From Rhizobium bangladeshense (GTDB lineage: Bacteria; Pseudomonadota; Alphaproteobacteria; Rhizobiales; Rhizobiaceae), in the NCBI RefSeq assembly GCF_001662075.1, contig NZ_LYPL01000011.1:186001-250000 (forward strand): DNA of 64,000 nucleotides, in the 5' to 3' direction. The position numbers and the translations under genes were made by a program. The notes below the pieces were generated by a model. The model saw nothing but the letters and a program-made list of their open reading frames with translations. It did not search any database and was not told the DNA's origin. Within the stretch, counting starts at the first letter, position 1. Each line of letters begins with the position of its first letter. Shown here one piece after another: positions 52,720 to 61,516 of this stretch.

Positions 52720-53712
52720 TCACTTCTGAATGCAGGTATCCACCGTATCCTTGGTGCACTCGTCAAGCCCGGTAAAGACAGGATCGTCGACCTTCTTTCC
52801 CGCGATCAGGTCCATCATCACGGTCGGCGCCTTGTAGCCCATTTCGAACGGCCGCTGGCCGACCAGCGCGGTCACCAGCCCTTCCTTGGCGATCGCCACT
52901 TCCTCGCCGATCGTGTCGGCGGCGCCGATGACGAACTCGTTCTTGGCGATCTTGTCGGCCATCGGCTTGAACAGGTCGCGATAGGGCTGCGGGGCGCCGA
53001 ACAGCGGCCAGCCGCCCATGATGCCGAAGGCGTCGAGGTCGGGATTGGCGGCGAGGATGTCGGTCATCGCCTGCACGCCCTTGGCGCCGTCGTCATTGGT
53101 GAAGACCGGGCAGCCGGCCACTTCCGTCCAGCCGCCTTCGCCCTTCAGGGCGGCGAGCCCCTTCTGGCCGCTCAGCGTATCGCGCATGCCCTGGGCGCGC
53201 CGCAGGATGTTGTCGGCGCCGGGATTGCCTTGGATGGTGCAGATCTTGCCGCCGTTCGGCTTGGCCTTCTTGATATATTCGCCGATCCGCGCTCCCATCA
53301 AATAATTGTCGGTGCCGAGATAGGTTTTGCGCAGAGCGGAATCCTCGGCGGCAAGATCGGCATCGAGCGTCATCACAGGCACACTCGGATTGGCCGTCTT
53401 CAACGTCTGGGCGATCAGCTTGGCGTTCGACGGCGAGATGGCGATGGCGGCCGTATCGGCTTTACCCAGCATATCCTGAACGATCTGCGCCTCGCCGGCC
53501 TCGTCGGAGGTGGATGCCGGGCCGGTATAGAAGCATTCATATTCGGCCGAGGCGTTTTCCTTGTTCCACTTCTGGCAGCCCTGGTTGATCGCCTCGAAGA
53601 ACGGGTTGTCGAGGCCCTTGACGACGATGACCAGCTGTTTCTTGGCGGCCAGGGCCTGTCCGGCCGTCAGCGCCAACACCGCAGCAGCTGCAAGCAATAA
53701 TGCCTTCCTCAT
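52720..53712 (-). CDS. Sugar ABC transporter, periplasmic substrate-binding protein
   Basis: 330 residues from ATG 53712, with GGGAGG upstream. Sec signal about 1-22 (LALTAGQALA). Type I periplasmic-binding fold (Peripla_BP_4, RbsB/XylF-like): LVIVVKGLDNPFFEAINQGC, TAAIAISPSNAKLIAQTLKT, VMTLDADLAAEDS, YLGTDNYLMGARIGEYIKKA and GNPGADNILRRAQGM. Captures a monosaccharide or related polyol for the permease at 55763. Encoded after the SDR and divergent from ATPase and permease. Sugar not predictable from sequence alone. Confidence 0.9.
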   Translation of the reverse strand: MRKALLLAAAAVLALTAGQALAAKKQLVIVVKGLDNPFFEAINQGCQKWNKENASAEYECFYTGPASTSDEAGEAQIVQDMLGKADTAAIAISPSNAKLIAQTLKTANPSVPVMTLDADLAAEDSALRKTYLGTDNYLMGARIGEYIKKAKPNGGKICTIQGNPGADNILRRAQGMRDTLSGQKGLAALKGEGGWTEVAGCPVFTNDDGAKGVQAMTDILAANPDLDAFGIMGGWPLFGAPQPYRDLFKPMADKIAKNEFVIGAADTIGEEVAIAKEGLVTALVGQRPFEMGYKAPTVMMDLIAGKKVDDPVFTGLDECTKDTVDTCIQK

Positions 53713-53756
53713 AGCTTCCTCCCTTTGAAAGGCGGACATGATTGCCCGCCGCTTGA

Positions 53757-54737
53757 TCAACCGGGGTACCAGACGATGCGAGGCTCCTCCCCTGATCGCT
53801 GGTATTCCCAGGCCGAATTGATAAGCTTTTCGAGATCGTAGAGCGGGCGCCAGTCCAGCAGGTATTTCGCCTTGCTGTTGTCCATCCAGTTGGAATGAAA
53901 CTGGCTTGCGATATCGACGCAGCCGAGCCCGCGCGTGCGGGCGAGGTAAGCGGCGACTTCCCCATAATCGACGGGACGATCCATCGATATATTGAAGAGC
54001 TCCCCCTTGGCGCGCGGATTGTCGATCGCCGCCAAGATCGCCGAGACAAGATCGTCGACATGCACGAAATTGCGCTTCAGCGGCCGTCCGTCAGCATCGC
54101 GCAGCAGCGGCACCGCGCCCTCGCGGGCGTAGCGCTCGGCCTCGGGCGGCGGAACGAACGTCTTCCAGTCCGGCCCGCCGAAGACATCATCGCCGAAGGA
54201 CAGCGTGAACTTGAAATCGTCCTTCTCCATGATCCAGGGCGCGCGCAGGCAGCAGGTATTGATGCCGTATTGGATGGCGAACTGCTCGAGCATCACCTCT
54301 TCCAGCACCTTGGAGAGTGCGTAGCAGCCGGGATAGGCGCGATGCGGCGTTTTTTCGGTCACCGGCCCGTCATGGCGGTAGAAGAAATGACCGATGCCGG
54401 CATCCCCGCCGATCAGGATGAACTGCCGGGCGCTCGTGCTCGTGCGGAAGGCCTCGAGCAGCCAGAACAGCCCTTTAACGGTGACGTCCATGACGTCATC
54501 TGGCGTTTCCTTGCAGGTGGCGAGATGCAGCACATGAGTCACACCTTCCATCGCCGCCGCAACGACCTTGGCGTCGGCGATCGAACCCCTGACGACCTCG
54601 ATGCGGTCGGTCTCTTGGAGCGCGCGATTGTGACAAAGCGCGCGGATGCGGGCATTGGAAAATCTCGGCTCGTCAAGCAGCCCAGTTATGAAGCGCCGCC
54701 CGACCTTGCCCGTAGCCCCGGTGACAAGGATCAGCAT
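53757..54737 (-). CDS. NAD-dependent epimerase/dehydratase (SDR)
   Basis: 326 residues from ATG 54737 (GGGAGAG upstream). NAD motif LILVTGATGKVGRRFITGLL, IEVVRGSIADAKVV, VTHVLHLATCKETPDD, catalytic Tyr/Lys in YPGCYALSKVLEEVM, and NFVHVDDLVSAI. Extended SDR fold. Beside a sugar ABC importer it probably oxidises or epimerises the imported sugar; this is inference. The longer frame to 55220 is an antisense shadow of the ATPase gene. Confidence 0.85.
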   Translation of the reverse strand: MLILVTGATGKVGRRFITGLLDEPRFSNARIRALCHNRALQETDRIEVVRGSIADAKVVAAAMEGVTHVLHLATCKETPDDVMDVTVKGLFWLLEAFRTSTSARQFILIGGDAGIGHFFYRHDGPVTEKTPHRAYPGCYALSKVLEEVMLEQFAIQYGINTCCLRAPWIMEKDDFKFTLSFGDDVFGGPDWKTFVPPPEAERYAREGAVPLLRDADGRPLKRNFVHVDDLVSAILAAIDNPRAKGELFNISMDRPVDYGEVAAYLARTRGLGCVDIASQFHSNWMDNSKAKYLLDWRPLYDLEKLINSAWEYQRSGEEPRIVWYPG

Positions 54738-54870
54738 GCTCTCTCTCCCAGTAACAGCTAATATCGCAGCGTTTGCGCCGTCAATCTGTATTTGCGCGGT
54801 AAAATAGATTTTTACCTCGGCCGGTCTATCACGCGACATTTTATTGACGATTCCTGGCGCTTTTGCATAA
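54738..54870. promoter_or_regulatory. Divergent promoter of the sugar ABC system with operator-like palindrome
   Basis: 133 bases between SDR/binding-protein genes (-) and ATPase/permease genes (+). It contains GGTAAAA-TAGAT-TTTTACC at 54798-54816, a perfect inverted repeat with 7-base arms. Its central position suggests one regulator controls both directions. No regulator gene for it is adjacent. Confidence 0.55.
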
Positions 54871-55722
54871 ATGAGCCGAAGCGCTTTTCCGGGAGGAGAT
54901 CGGCAAAGCGAGATCGCAGGCGCCCCGACGGGGCGCGGCAGTGAAGGCAGGCCTGCAGGTTCCGGGGAGGGTGGTCGGCTGACAGCGGTTCTTGAACTCA
55001 GCAATATCTCAAAGCATTTCGGCGCCATCCAGGCGGTCAATGACGTGTCGTTTGCGCTCGAAGCCGGCCAGGTCGTCGGCCTGATGGGCGATAACGGCGC
55101 GGGCAAAAGCACGCTGGTCAAGATGATTGCCGGAAACTTCCGGCCGAGCGAAGGCACGATGCGCCTCGAAGGCAAGGAAATTGTCATGCACCGCCCCGTC
55201 GAGGCGCGCCAGCACGGCATCGAGATCGTCCATCAGGATCTGGCGCTGTGCAACAATCTGACGGCGGCGGCCAACGTCTTCCTTGGGCGCGAGCTCAGCC
55301 GCGGCATTGGCCCGTTTCGTGTCCTCGATTACAAGACGATGTACCGGCGCGCCGGCGAGATCTTCAAAGAGCTGAAATCGGAAACCCGCCCGCGCGATCT
55401 CGTCAAGCAGATGTCCGGCGGTCAGCGGCAAGCGGTGGCGATCGGGCGCACCATGCTGTCGGAGGCGAAGATCGTGCTGATGGACGAGCCCACCGCGGCC
55501 ATATCGGTGCGTCAGGTGGCCGAAGTCCTCAACCTGATCCGCGAGCTGCGCGATCGCGGCATCGCAGTCGTGCTCATCAGCCACCGCATGCCTGACGTTT
55601 TCACCGTCGCCGACCGGGTGATCGTCATGCGCCGCGGCAGGAAGGTCGCCGACAAAGCGATCGCGGCGAGTTCGCCGGAGGAAGTGACGGGTCTTATAAC
55701 AGGCGCCATCGAACAGGTCTGA
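54871..55722 (+). CDS. Sugar ABC transporter ATP-binding protein
   Basis: Up to 283 residues; only one ABC domain, about half the length of RbsA-type double ATPases. Walker A GLMGDNGAGKSTLVKMIAGN, Q-loop VHQDLALCNN, signature KQMSGGQRQAVAIGRTM, Walker B KIVLMDEPTAAIS, H-loop VLISHRMPDV. The start is uncertain. ATG 54871 has no clear ribosome site. CTG 54979 gives the usual family start (TAVLELSNISKHFG) and has GGGAGG upstream, so the true protein may be about 247 residues. Followed by the permease after 40 bases. Confidence 0.88.
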   Translation: MSRSAFPGGDRQSEIAGAPTGRGSEGRPAGSGEGGRLTAVLELSNISKHFGAIQAVNDVSFALEAGQVVGLMGDNGAGKSTLVKMIAGNFRPSEGTMRLEGKEIVMHRPVEARQHGIEIVHQDLALCNNLTAAANVFLGRELSRGIGPFRVLDYKTMYRRAGEIFKELKSETRPRDLVKQMSGGQRQAVAIGRTMLSEAKIVLMDEPTAAISVRQVAEVLNLIRELRDRGIAVVLISHRMPDVFTVADRVIVMRRGRKVADKAIAASSPEEVTGLITGAIEQV

Positions 55723-55762
55723 TCGGCGCAGCTTGGTTCACGGGCAGAAAAGAAGGTCAACG

Positions 55763-56761
55763 ATGGCAGTTACCCTCGACCAGACGATTGCACAGAGAGA
55801 GCGAAGCCGGCTGTCGGAGTTCGTCGGTAGCCAGACCTTCTGGGTGCTGATCGCCGTTATCCTCGCCTGCCTCTTCCTCTCCGTCGCCACCGATTCCTTC
55901 GCCACGGCGAAGAACCTCTACAACATCACCCGCAACGTCACCTTCGTCGCCATCATCGCGCTGGGCATGACACTCGTCATCATCACCGGCGGCATCGACC
56001 TGTCGGTCGGCTCGGTGCTCTGCCTCTGCAGCATGGTGCTCGCGGTGACCATGCATGCCGGCTACGGCATCGAAATCGGCATCGCGGCGGCGATCGGCAC
56101 GGCGCTCCTGGTCGGCGCCTTCAACGGCGTGATGATCGCCTATCTTGATTTTCCGCCTTTCGTGGTGACGCTCGGCATGCTGTCGGTGGCGCGCAGCCTC
56201 GCCATGGTCGCCTCCAACAACACCGTCGTCTTCCAGTTCGGCCCCGATCACGACAAGCTCTTGGCGCTCGGCGGCGGCGCCTGGTTTCTCGGCATCGCCA
56301 ACCCGGTCCTCTATATGATCGTCCTGGCGCTCTTGACCGGCTTCGTGCTGCGCTGGACGCGCTTCGGCCGCTATATCTTCGCGATCGGCGGCAACGAGCA
56401 TGCCGCCACGCTCACCGGCGTTCCCGTGCGTAGCATCAAGGTCGCCGTCTACATGATCTCGGCGCTCTCAGCCGGCATTGCCGGCATCGTCCAGACCGGC
56501 TGGCTCGGCGCCGTCACCACCAATATCGGCGCCGGCATGGAGCTGCAGGTGATCGCCGCCGCCGTCATCGGCGGCGCCAATCTGGCCGGCGGCATCGGGA
56601 CCGCCTTCGGCGCCCTGGTCGGCGCCGCGCTGATCGAGGTGATCCGCAACAGCCTCGGCCTGCTCGGCATCAACGCCTTCTGGCAGGGCACGTTTATCGG
56701 CGGGGCGATCGTGCTGGCGGTGCTGTTTGATCGGATCCGGAATTTGAGGCAGAGCGAGTAG
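55763..56761 (+). CDS. Sugar ABC transporter permease (RbsC-like)
   Basis: 332 residues from ATG 55763 (AAGAAGG upstream). About 9 hydrophobic segments; family motifs IALGMTLVIITGGIDLSVGS (about 70-90), FNGVMIAYLDFPPFVVTLGM and GGNEHAATLTGVPVRSIKV, and ANLAGGIGTAFGALVGAALI. BPD_transp_2 family. Forms the importer with the ATPase just upstream and the binding protein at 52720. Confidence 0.92.
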   Translation: MAVTLDQTIAQRERSRLSEFVGSQTFWVLIAVILACLFLSVATDSFATAKNLYNITRNVTFVAIIALGMTLVIITGGIDLSVGSVLCLCSMVLAVTMHAGYGIEIGIAAAIGTALLVGAFNGVMIAYLDFPPFVVTLGMLSVARSLAMVASNNTVVFQFGPDHDKLLALGGGAWFLGIANPVLYMIVLALLTGFVLRWTRFGRYIFAIGGNEHAATLTGVPVRSIKVAVYMISALSAGIAGIVQTGWLGAVTTNIGAGMELQVIAAAVIGGANLAGGIGTAFGALVGAALIEVIRNSLGLLGINAFWQGTFIGGAIVLAVLFDRIRNLRQSE

Positions 56762-57126
56762 CCGCATTCCGGGGTTTCGGCAGGTTTGACCGTCGGTGGG
56801 TCTATTGGCGGCGGCGTCGAGTCTGAGAGACATTGTTGGTGCGCATCCCACCTGCGCCGACAATCCGGATTCGGCTGCGGATCAGCCGCACGAACCACCA
56901 ATCCGGATCGCGAAACCGAAGTCTGGCCGCCGGTCGACGTTTAGCCGGGACCTTCTGTTGCCCCTTTGATAGAAGATTTGAGCATGATCGCCGCGGTAAT
57001 CCGGCGATAGGATCGCACTTCAATTCAACTCTCCCGCTTGTTACAATGACCACAAGCACGGCTGCCCACACAAGACGTGCCGCAGACTGGCCAAACCGGG
57101 CTGCCAAAGTCAAAGGTCGGCGCAAG
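56762..57126. other. Intergenic region between permease and GNAT genes
   Basis: 365 bases. CAATCCGGAT occurs twice (near 56863 and 56902) around a small hairpin CGGCTG-CGGAT-CAGCCG. This may be a terminator-like or repetitive element. Otherwise nothing convincing. Confidence 0.35.
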
Positions 57127-57669
57127 ATGGAACAACAGCTACTCAGGCATCGACTGGCCAGCCATAGTGATCTGGCCGACCTCAAATTGTTGATGGATGC
57201 GGCCATCTCAGAGAACCAGAAAGCCTTTCTGACGCCCGAACAGATTTCGTCGAGCCGAGCCATCATGGGACTCGATAGCCAGTTGATCGAGGACGGCACC
57301 TATTTTGTTGTCGAGATCGGCGGCGTCTTGGCGGGCTGTGGCGGGTGGAGCCGACGAGCAACACTGTATGGCGGAGATCGCACTTCCGGCCGCGATGCTG
57401 CCCTGCTCGATCCTGCCAACGACGCGGCGCGCATAAGGGCGATGTACACGCACCCGAACTTTACTCGGCGTGGCGTAGGGCGGCTGATCATGGCTGTCTG
57501 CGAGGAGGCGGCGCGCAATGAAGGCTTTCGTGATATCGAATTGATGGCCACACTATCAGGTGAACCGCTCTATCTTGTTTGCGGTTATCAAGCCATCGAG
57601 CGAGTGGAAGACAGCCGCGGCGGTGCAAATGTGCCTCTCATAAGAATGAGAAAGCCGCTCGAGCCTTGA
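57127..57669 (+). CDS. GNAT-family N-acetyltransferase
   Basis: 180 residues from ATG 57127, preceded by AAAGG; an upstream ATG (57046) would add unrelated sequence. GNAT features: ADLKLLMDAAISENQKAFLT, YFVVEIGGVLAGCGGWSRRA, acetyl-CoA loop TRRGVGRLIMAVCEEAARNE (R-x-x-G-x-G) and LVCGYQAIERVED. Transfers acetyl to an unknown amine. Isolated gene. Confidence 0.85.
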   Translation: MEQQLLRHRLASHSDLADLKLLMDAAISENQKAFLTPEQISSSRAIMGLDSQLIEDGTYFVVEIGGVLAGCGGWSRRATLYGGDRTSGRDAALLDPANDAARIRAMYTHPNFTRRGVGRLIMAVCEEAARNEGFRDIELMATLSGEPLYLVCGYQAIERVEDSRGGANVPLIRMRKPLEP

Positions 57670-57883
57670 TCCTGCGCTGGATGCTGTTCGGCCGCCAGGG
57701 CAATATCCCGTCCAAGATAGCCTGTGCTGCACTCATCCCGCCGCGGAGGAAGCCGGAATTTCGGTGATTTCAGTTGTTCACTGAGATTTCCCCAGGCTGC
57801 TTGCCGTTGCCGATCGATTTCCAGCGGCGGGGTGCCCCACAGGCCGTGGTTGATGAACTCTCAGCCTGAAATCGTACCGCGGC

Positions 57884-58210
57884 CTACGTTGCCGGCGGGC
57901 GATACCGGATCGACTTCGCCTTTTCCAAGGCTCGGATCGTATCCTCGACGTCGAGGAGGACAGTAGTCTCAATCGAACTGAGCGCGCCTCCCGCGCCGAT
58001 CGCAAGCGTGACAGCGGCCATCGATACATTGTCAGGCGCCTCCCACAAATTCCACCCGTCATGCTCGCCGAAAGCGTACCAGAACCCGTGCAGCTTTCCG
58101 CCGACGGATTCAATGTAGCTCCGTGCCGCCCCCCGGCGATCCTCGGGGTTTTCGATCATGCGCGCCCAGGTCTCGGGCGTGTAGCTGAAGCGCGTGAGAT
58201 ACATGGCCAT
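57884..58210 (-). CDS. GYD-domain protein
   Basis: 108 residues starting MAMYLTRFSYTPETWARMIE, with SVGGKLHGFWYAFGEHDGWN and the ferredoxin-like fold pattern of the GYD family (PF08734). These small cytosolic proteins are widespread and poorly understood. An alternative start is Met 3. Preceded by GGAGGAGG-like sequence on the minus strand. Confidence 0.8.
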   Translation of the reverse strand: MAMYLTRFSYTPETWARMIENPEDRRGAARSYIESVGGKLHGFWYAFGEHDGWNLWEAPDNVSMAAVTLAIGAGGALSSIETTVLLDVEDTIRALEKAKSIRYRPPAT

Positions 58211-58315
58211 GGTTTGCCTCCTCCGCCAGAGCGATCCAGTAAACGCTCATGCCGAGGGGAATGCCAGTCACTCGATGGGCGTATCGGGCCTTCCTTTGGA
58301 ATGATCCGCCAAGCG

Positions 58316-58657
58316 CTATGGACGGCAATCGAGACAAGGCTTGATAATCCCCGCCAGAGCCAGACCTGTGAAGAGCAGCATGAAAGAGCTTGCCAGCACC
58401 GAAAAAGGCATGGCGATCAGGAACTTCGCTCTCGGCGTCGCCAGCAGGCGATCATCACCTCCGCGCGCGGACCAATATATTTTCGGGCCGACATCCTGGC
58501 TGAAATCATAATCATTTTTGCGGTAGAAGATGATCGACCGGATGCACCAATACCAGCTGTAGCCGCAAAGGCCGCATGCCGCGCAGAATATGACCCACAA
58601 TTCAACCCACTCGTCGGTAACCAATACCCTTCTCCCCAACATTTGAAGGCGATCCAT
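58316..58657 (-). CDS. Small two-span membrane protein, unknown
   Basis: 113 residues from ATG 58657 (a start at 58696 is also possible; neither has a strong ribosome site). Hydrophobic segments at about 20-38 (WVELWVIFCAACGLCGYSWY) and 83-105 (FLIAMPFSVLASSFMLLFTG). Cys-rich ends (CIRS, KPCLDCRP). No family recognised. Confidence 0.45.
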   Translation of the reverse strand: MDRLQMLGRRVLVTDEWVELWVIFCAACGLCGYSWYWCIRSIIFYRKNDYDFSQDVGPKIYWSARGGDDRLLATPRAKFLIAMPFSVLASSFMLLFTGLALAGIIKPCLDCRP

Positions 58658-58818
58658 GTCGCCCGGAAATGTGCAGCGGTTGTGGGACAACGACATGCAT
58701 AAAACAAAGGGCTAAAACGCTTTAGCAGCGGCGGCGCCGGTGCATCAAGCGGCTATTGAAGATCAACCTGAGATAGCTGTGTTGCCTCATATAGTCACAA
58801 CAATTTAAGGCCTATCGA

Positions 58819-59316
58819 ATGTTGCGCGGTGTTATTTCACTCCTCTCAATGCTTGTACTCTCCGTTCCGGTCATTCCCGCCGAACGCGCGCTGGCCCAGA
58901 ACAATCCAAACGTCCAGCTTGCGCCCGGCGATCCGGCCATGGCCAAAGCCCATGAGAAATCGATAGGGGAGCTGGACGGCTTTCTCAAGAAACTCCGCAA
59001 CCCCCCGGCGGGAATCGAAAATTACAGCCTCAAGCTTGGTTTCAAGGACAAGGACAAGAGCGAGGTCCTGACCACGGACCAGATGGCGCCGGATGTGGAA
59101 TTCATGTGGGTCTACCAGATCGAGGCATCCGGTGACCATTTCACCGCTCTTCTGGGCGATAGGCCGGAATACATCCACAACATCAAGCAAGGGGACCGCG
59201 TCGCGTTCGAGAAGTCTGATATTTTCGACTGGCTCTATACCGAGAACGGGAAAGTGAAGGGAAACTATACCGCTTGCCCGCTGCTGCTGGCCGGCCCGAA
59301 AGAACAGTTGGACTAA
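58819..59316 (+). CDS. Secreted DUF2314-like (YegJ-type) protein
   Basis: 165 residues with a signal peptide (about 1-26, cleavage after ALA). The mature part has KAHEKSIGELDGFLKKLRNP, LKLGFKDKDKSEV, EFMWVYQIEASGDHFTALLG and GDRVAFEKSDIFDWLYTENG, which follow the DUF2314 pattern. Function unknown; periplasmic. Confidence 0.75.
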   Translation: MLRGVISLLSMLVLSVPVIPAERALAQNNPNVQLAPGDPAMAKAHEKSIGELDGFLKKLRNPPAGIENYSLKLGFKDKDKSEVLTTDQMAPDVEFMWVYQIEASGDHFTALLGDRPEYIHNIKQGDRVAFEKSDIFDWLYTENGKVKGNYTACPLLLAGPKEQLD

Positions 59317-59672
59317 TATCGCGAAATCTACGGCATTGTCTGCGACTGACCGCGCGCCGTCTGGATGAGGCATAAGAAAGCCCCGCCGAAACGGGGCAAT
59401 CAGGGGAAAGGACGGGATCGCGCAGGAAGGAAGAGCGGACGGACCCAAAAATGGGGCCACCTTTGCGATCCCACGGCTATAACGACGCGCGATCCGCCAG
59501 GTTCCTGTACGCTATCAGACGAAGCGAGGGGATTCAGCGGCGGCCACGACCTCAACCGAACAAAACTTGCCGCCCGCCGCCATCTTCTCGAAAGCCTTCT
59601 GCCTGCCGGCTGGCGAGGGAGACATTCGAACGTTTTTGGCACGGGCGCAGCGCATCAACCCAACGAATGCGA
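59317..59672. other. Convergent intergenic region with terminator
   Basis: 356 bases between DUF2314-like (+) and DUF882 (-) genes. Besides the terminator at 59380-59397 I see no supported gene. Confidence 0.45.
59380..59397 (-). terminator. Intrinsic terminator on the minus strand
   Basis: On the minus strand GCCCCG-TTTCGG-CGGGGC is followed by TTTCTTATG, the classic stem plus T-rich tail. It may end the DUF882 transcript (276 bases upstream) and, as a hairpin, also the DUF2314-like gene on the other strand. Confidence 0.6.
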
Positions 59673-61031
59673 TCAACCCTCCGGGGGCGATGTAAATCGG
59701 CCGGCATCGAACGGGCCTCCGGCTGCGACCGGGGTAACATCCTCAGCTGACGTCGCGACATCAGCCTCGCGATGAACCGTGCGGGGCGAGACACGAGGCG
59801 TGCTCAGTCCCATCGCCTCGCCCGGAGAATGCAGCGCCCATTTCATCAGCGCCGCCTCGGACGTCGATCCGAGGAAATTGGCTTCTTCCCAGGAAGCGGT
59901 CATGGGCAGCGAAGCGATCATGGCAGCGCCCGGCCTGGCGGTCTCCGCTGCAACAAGGCGGGGATGGAAGCGTGCGTGGGCCGGCAATGAGAAGGTCTGT
60001 CTCTCCGGAAGTGCGGCAATCGGGCCGATCGAGGCAGTCTTGAGTTCGTGGTCCGCGCCTGCGTCATGCGCAAGGGCAGGCGGGCGCATCGCCGGTACTG
60101 GGATGCGGAAAGGTACAACATCCGGAGCGGCGACTTTGTCATCCGGCTCGCCCGCGCCGGTCTGCAGCGCCAGCGCATTCAAGGCCCGGCTTTTCGGCGT
60201 CGGCAGAAGCGCCGTCACGAGCTTGCTATTGGTGCCGCCGCCGCTCGGCGATGCTCCCGCATCTTCGTCTTCTCCAGCGGTGCTGGCAATCTCTATCGAG
60301 GTGGAGCTGACGCGTTTCCTGTGGGTGGCAATCGCCTGATTATATCCCGGCAGCGGCCGGCCATCGGCCGGAAGATGCATCGTCTGCCCATTCGGGAAGA
60401 TTCGGGCAAGTTCCTGCCGCGACATGCGGGGCCAGGCCCTGACATTGCCGACGTCGAGATGCACGAAGGGCGATCCCGAGGTCGGATAATAGCCGACACC
60501 GCCGACCTGCATTTGCATGGCAACTGCACGCAGCGTCGCAAGCTTGACGCCGGGAACATAGAAATCCATTGCCTTGCCCAGCATGTGCTGGCTCTTCTTG
60601 GCGACACCGGTGCTGCGAGAGCGGTTGCGAAGCATGTTGTTGGTAGCAGGCGAGCGATAGGCGGAAACGACGTGGATATAATCCTTGCCGCCGCTGCGCT
60701 TATATACCTCCCAGACCAGGTCGAGCAGCCGGGGATCCATTTTGGTCGGCTCGTTCCTTCGCCAGTCGCGCAGAAATCGGTTGATCTGGGCAAGGCCCTT
60801 GGGATCGAACTTTCCATCCCGCTTGTAGGTAATCGTCGCCTTCTCGCCCGTATGGGTAAAGAACAGCTTCAGCGCGCGATCTTCTGCTGCGGCGAATGAT
60901 GCGGAGCCGACAAGTGCCGGCAGCGCCAACAGAGCTGGCAGAATGGACTGCGCTGCAACGCGTTTTGCACGCGACAGGAGTGCGGCGATTCCGCTCCACA
61001 ATTCTTGCACTGGGTACTTCAACACCAACAA
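59673..61031 (-). CDS. DUF882 / YcbK-like (M15-type) peptidoglycan endopeptidase family protein
   Basis: Up to 452 residues. The catalytic domain (about 55-200) has LKLFFTHTGEKATITYKRDG, VVSAYRSPATNNMLR, HMLGKAMDFYVPG (H and D zinc ligands) and GSPFVHLDVGNVRAWPRMSR (last His), as in DUF882/peptidase M15_2. About 230 C-terminal residues are low-complexity (Ala/Pro/Ser) with no domain. The N-terminus has a membrane/signal segment at about 28-50. Start TTG 61031 is weakly supported. Probably acts on cell-wall peptide cross-links. Confidence 0.82.
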   Translation of the reverse strand: MLVLKYPVQELWSGIAALLSRAKRVAAQSILPALLALPALVGSASFAAAEDRALKLFFTHTGEKATITYKRDGKFDPKGLAQINRFLRDWRRNEPTKMDPRLLDLVWEVYKRSGGKDYIHVVSAYRSPATNNMLRNRSRSTGVAKKSQHMLGKAMDFYVPGVKLATLRAVAMQMQVGGVGYYPTSGSPFVHLDVGNVRAWPRMSRQELARIFPNGQTMHLPADGRPLPGYNQAIATHRKRVSSTSIEIASTAGEDEDAGASPSGGGTNSKLVTALLPTPKSRALNALALQTGAGEPDDKVAAPDVVPFRIPVPAMRPPALAHDAGADHELKTASIGPIAALPERQTFSLPAHARFHPRLVAAETARPGAAMIASLPMTASWEEANFLGSTSEAALMKWALHSPGEAMGLSTPRVSPRTVHREADVATSAEDVTPVAAGGPFDAGRFTSPPEG

Positions 61032-61516
61032 TCCCGTCTTACACCAAACACTCGACGACGGGCGGGAAACTCCGCATCCATCAGCCTCAGTAAAGCCAGC
61101 TTATGGTCAACAAATTACTAACGAGCGGATGCGGAAGTTCGGTGAGTTGAGGATTGCGAACCATATGATGTGATCGAAACAGATCCGGTGCTGGCCGCTC
61201 GATGTGATGGAGAAGCAGAAGACGTGAGGCCGCCGTTCGGCTGAGAACTTGCAGTTCGTCCGGCTTGCATGGCGTGCGGCAAATACCGGGAGGGAGACCG
61301 CTGCCCCGCCGATAAGCGCCAAAGCCGCTGCCACGCGGTACAACCGGATCCTCTTCCAGTCCTGCATCTGCAATTCTTTCGCCGCGCTTAAAGTCGGAAG
61401 CCTGAGATACGCTGGTTGAATCAGGAAAAGCCGGCGGTGGACGAGCAGCAGGGCGACGAGATCGAACACGGACAAAAAAGCGTTTCCTAGTGAAGCGGCG
61501 CTGACGCCGTCGCGGG
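61032..61516. other. Intergenic region between kup and DUF882 genes
   Basis: 485 bases on the minus-strand transcript. Apart from the low-confidence small ORF at 61107-61367 I see nothing definite. Confidence 0.4.
61107..61367 (-). CDS. Possible small exported protein (low confidence)
   Basis: 86 residues from ATG 61367, starting MQDWKRIRLYRVAAALALIG with a signal-like segment and a short Cys-containing tail (TNCKFSAERRPHVFCF). Ribosome site weak and tail unlike a folded domain. It lies between kup and DUF882 genes. Confidence 0.25.
   Translation of the reverse strand: MQDWKRIRLYRVAAALALIGGAAVSLPVFAARHASRTNCKFSAERRPHVFCFSITSSGQHRICFDHIIWFAILNSPNFRIRSLVIC

Noticed and set aside
54738-55220. 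Extension of the SDR frame into the divergent ABC gene
   Set aside because: Antisense of the ATPase gene; the NAD-binding motif starts two residues after ATG 54737.
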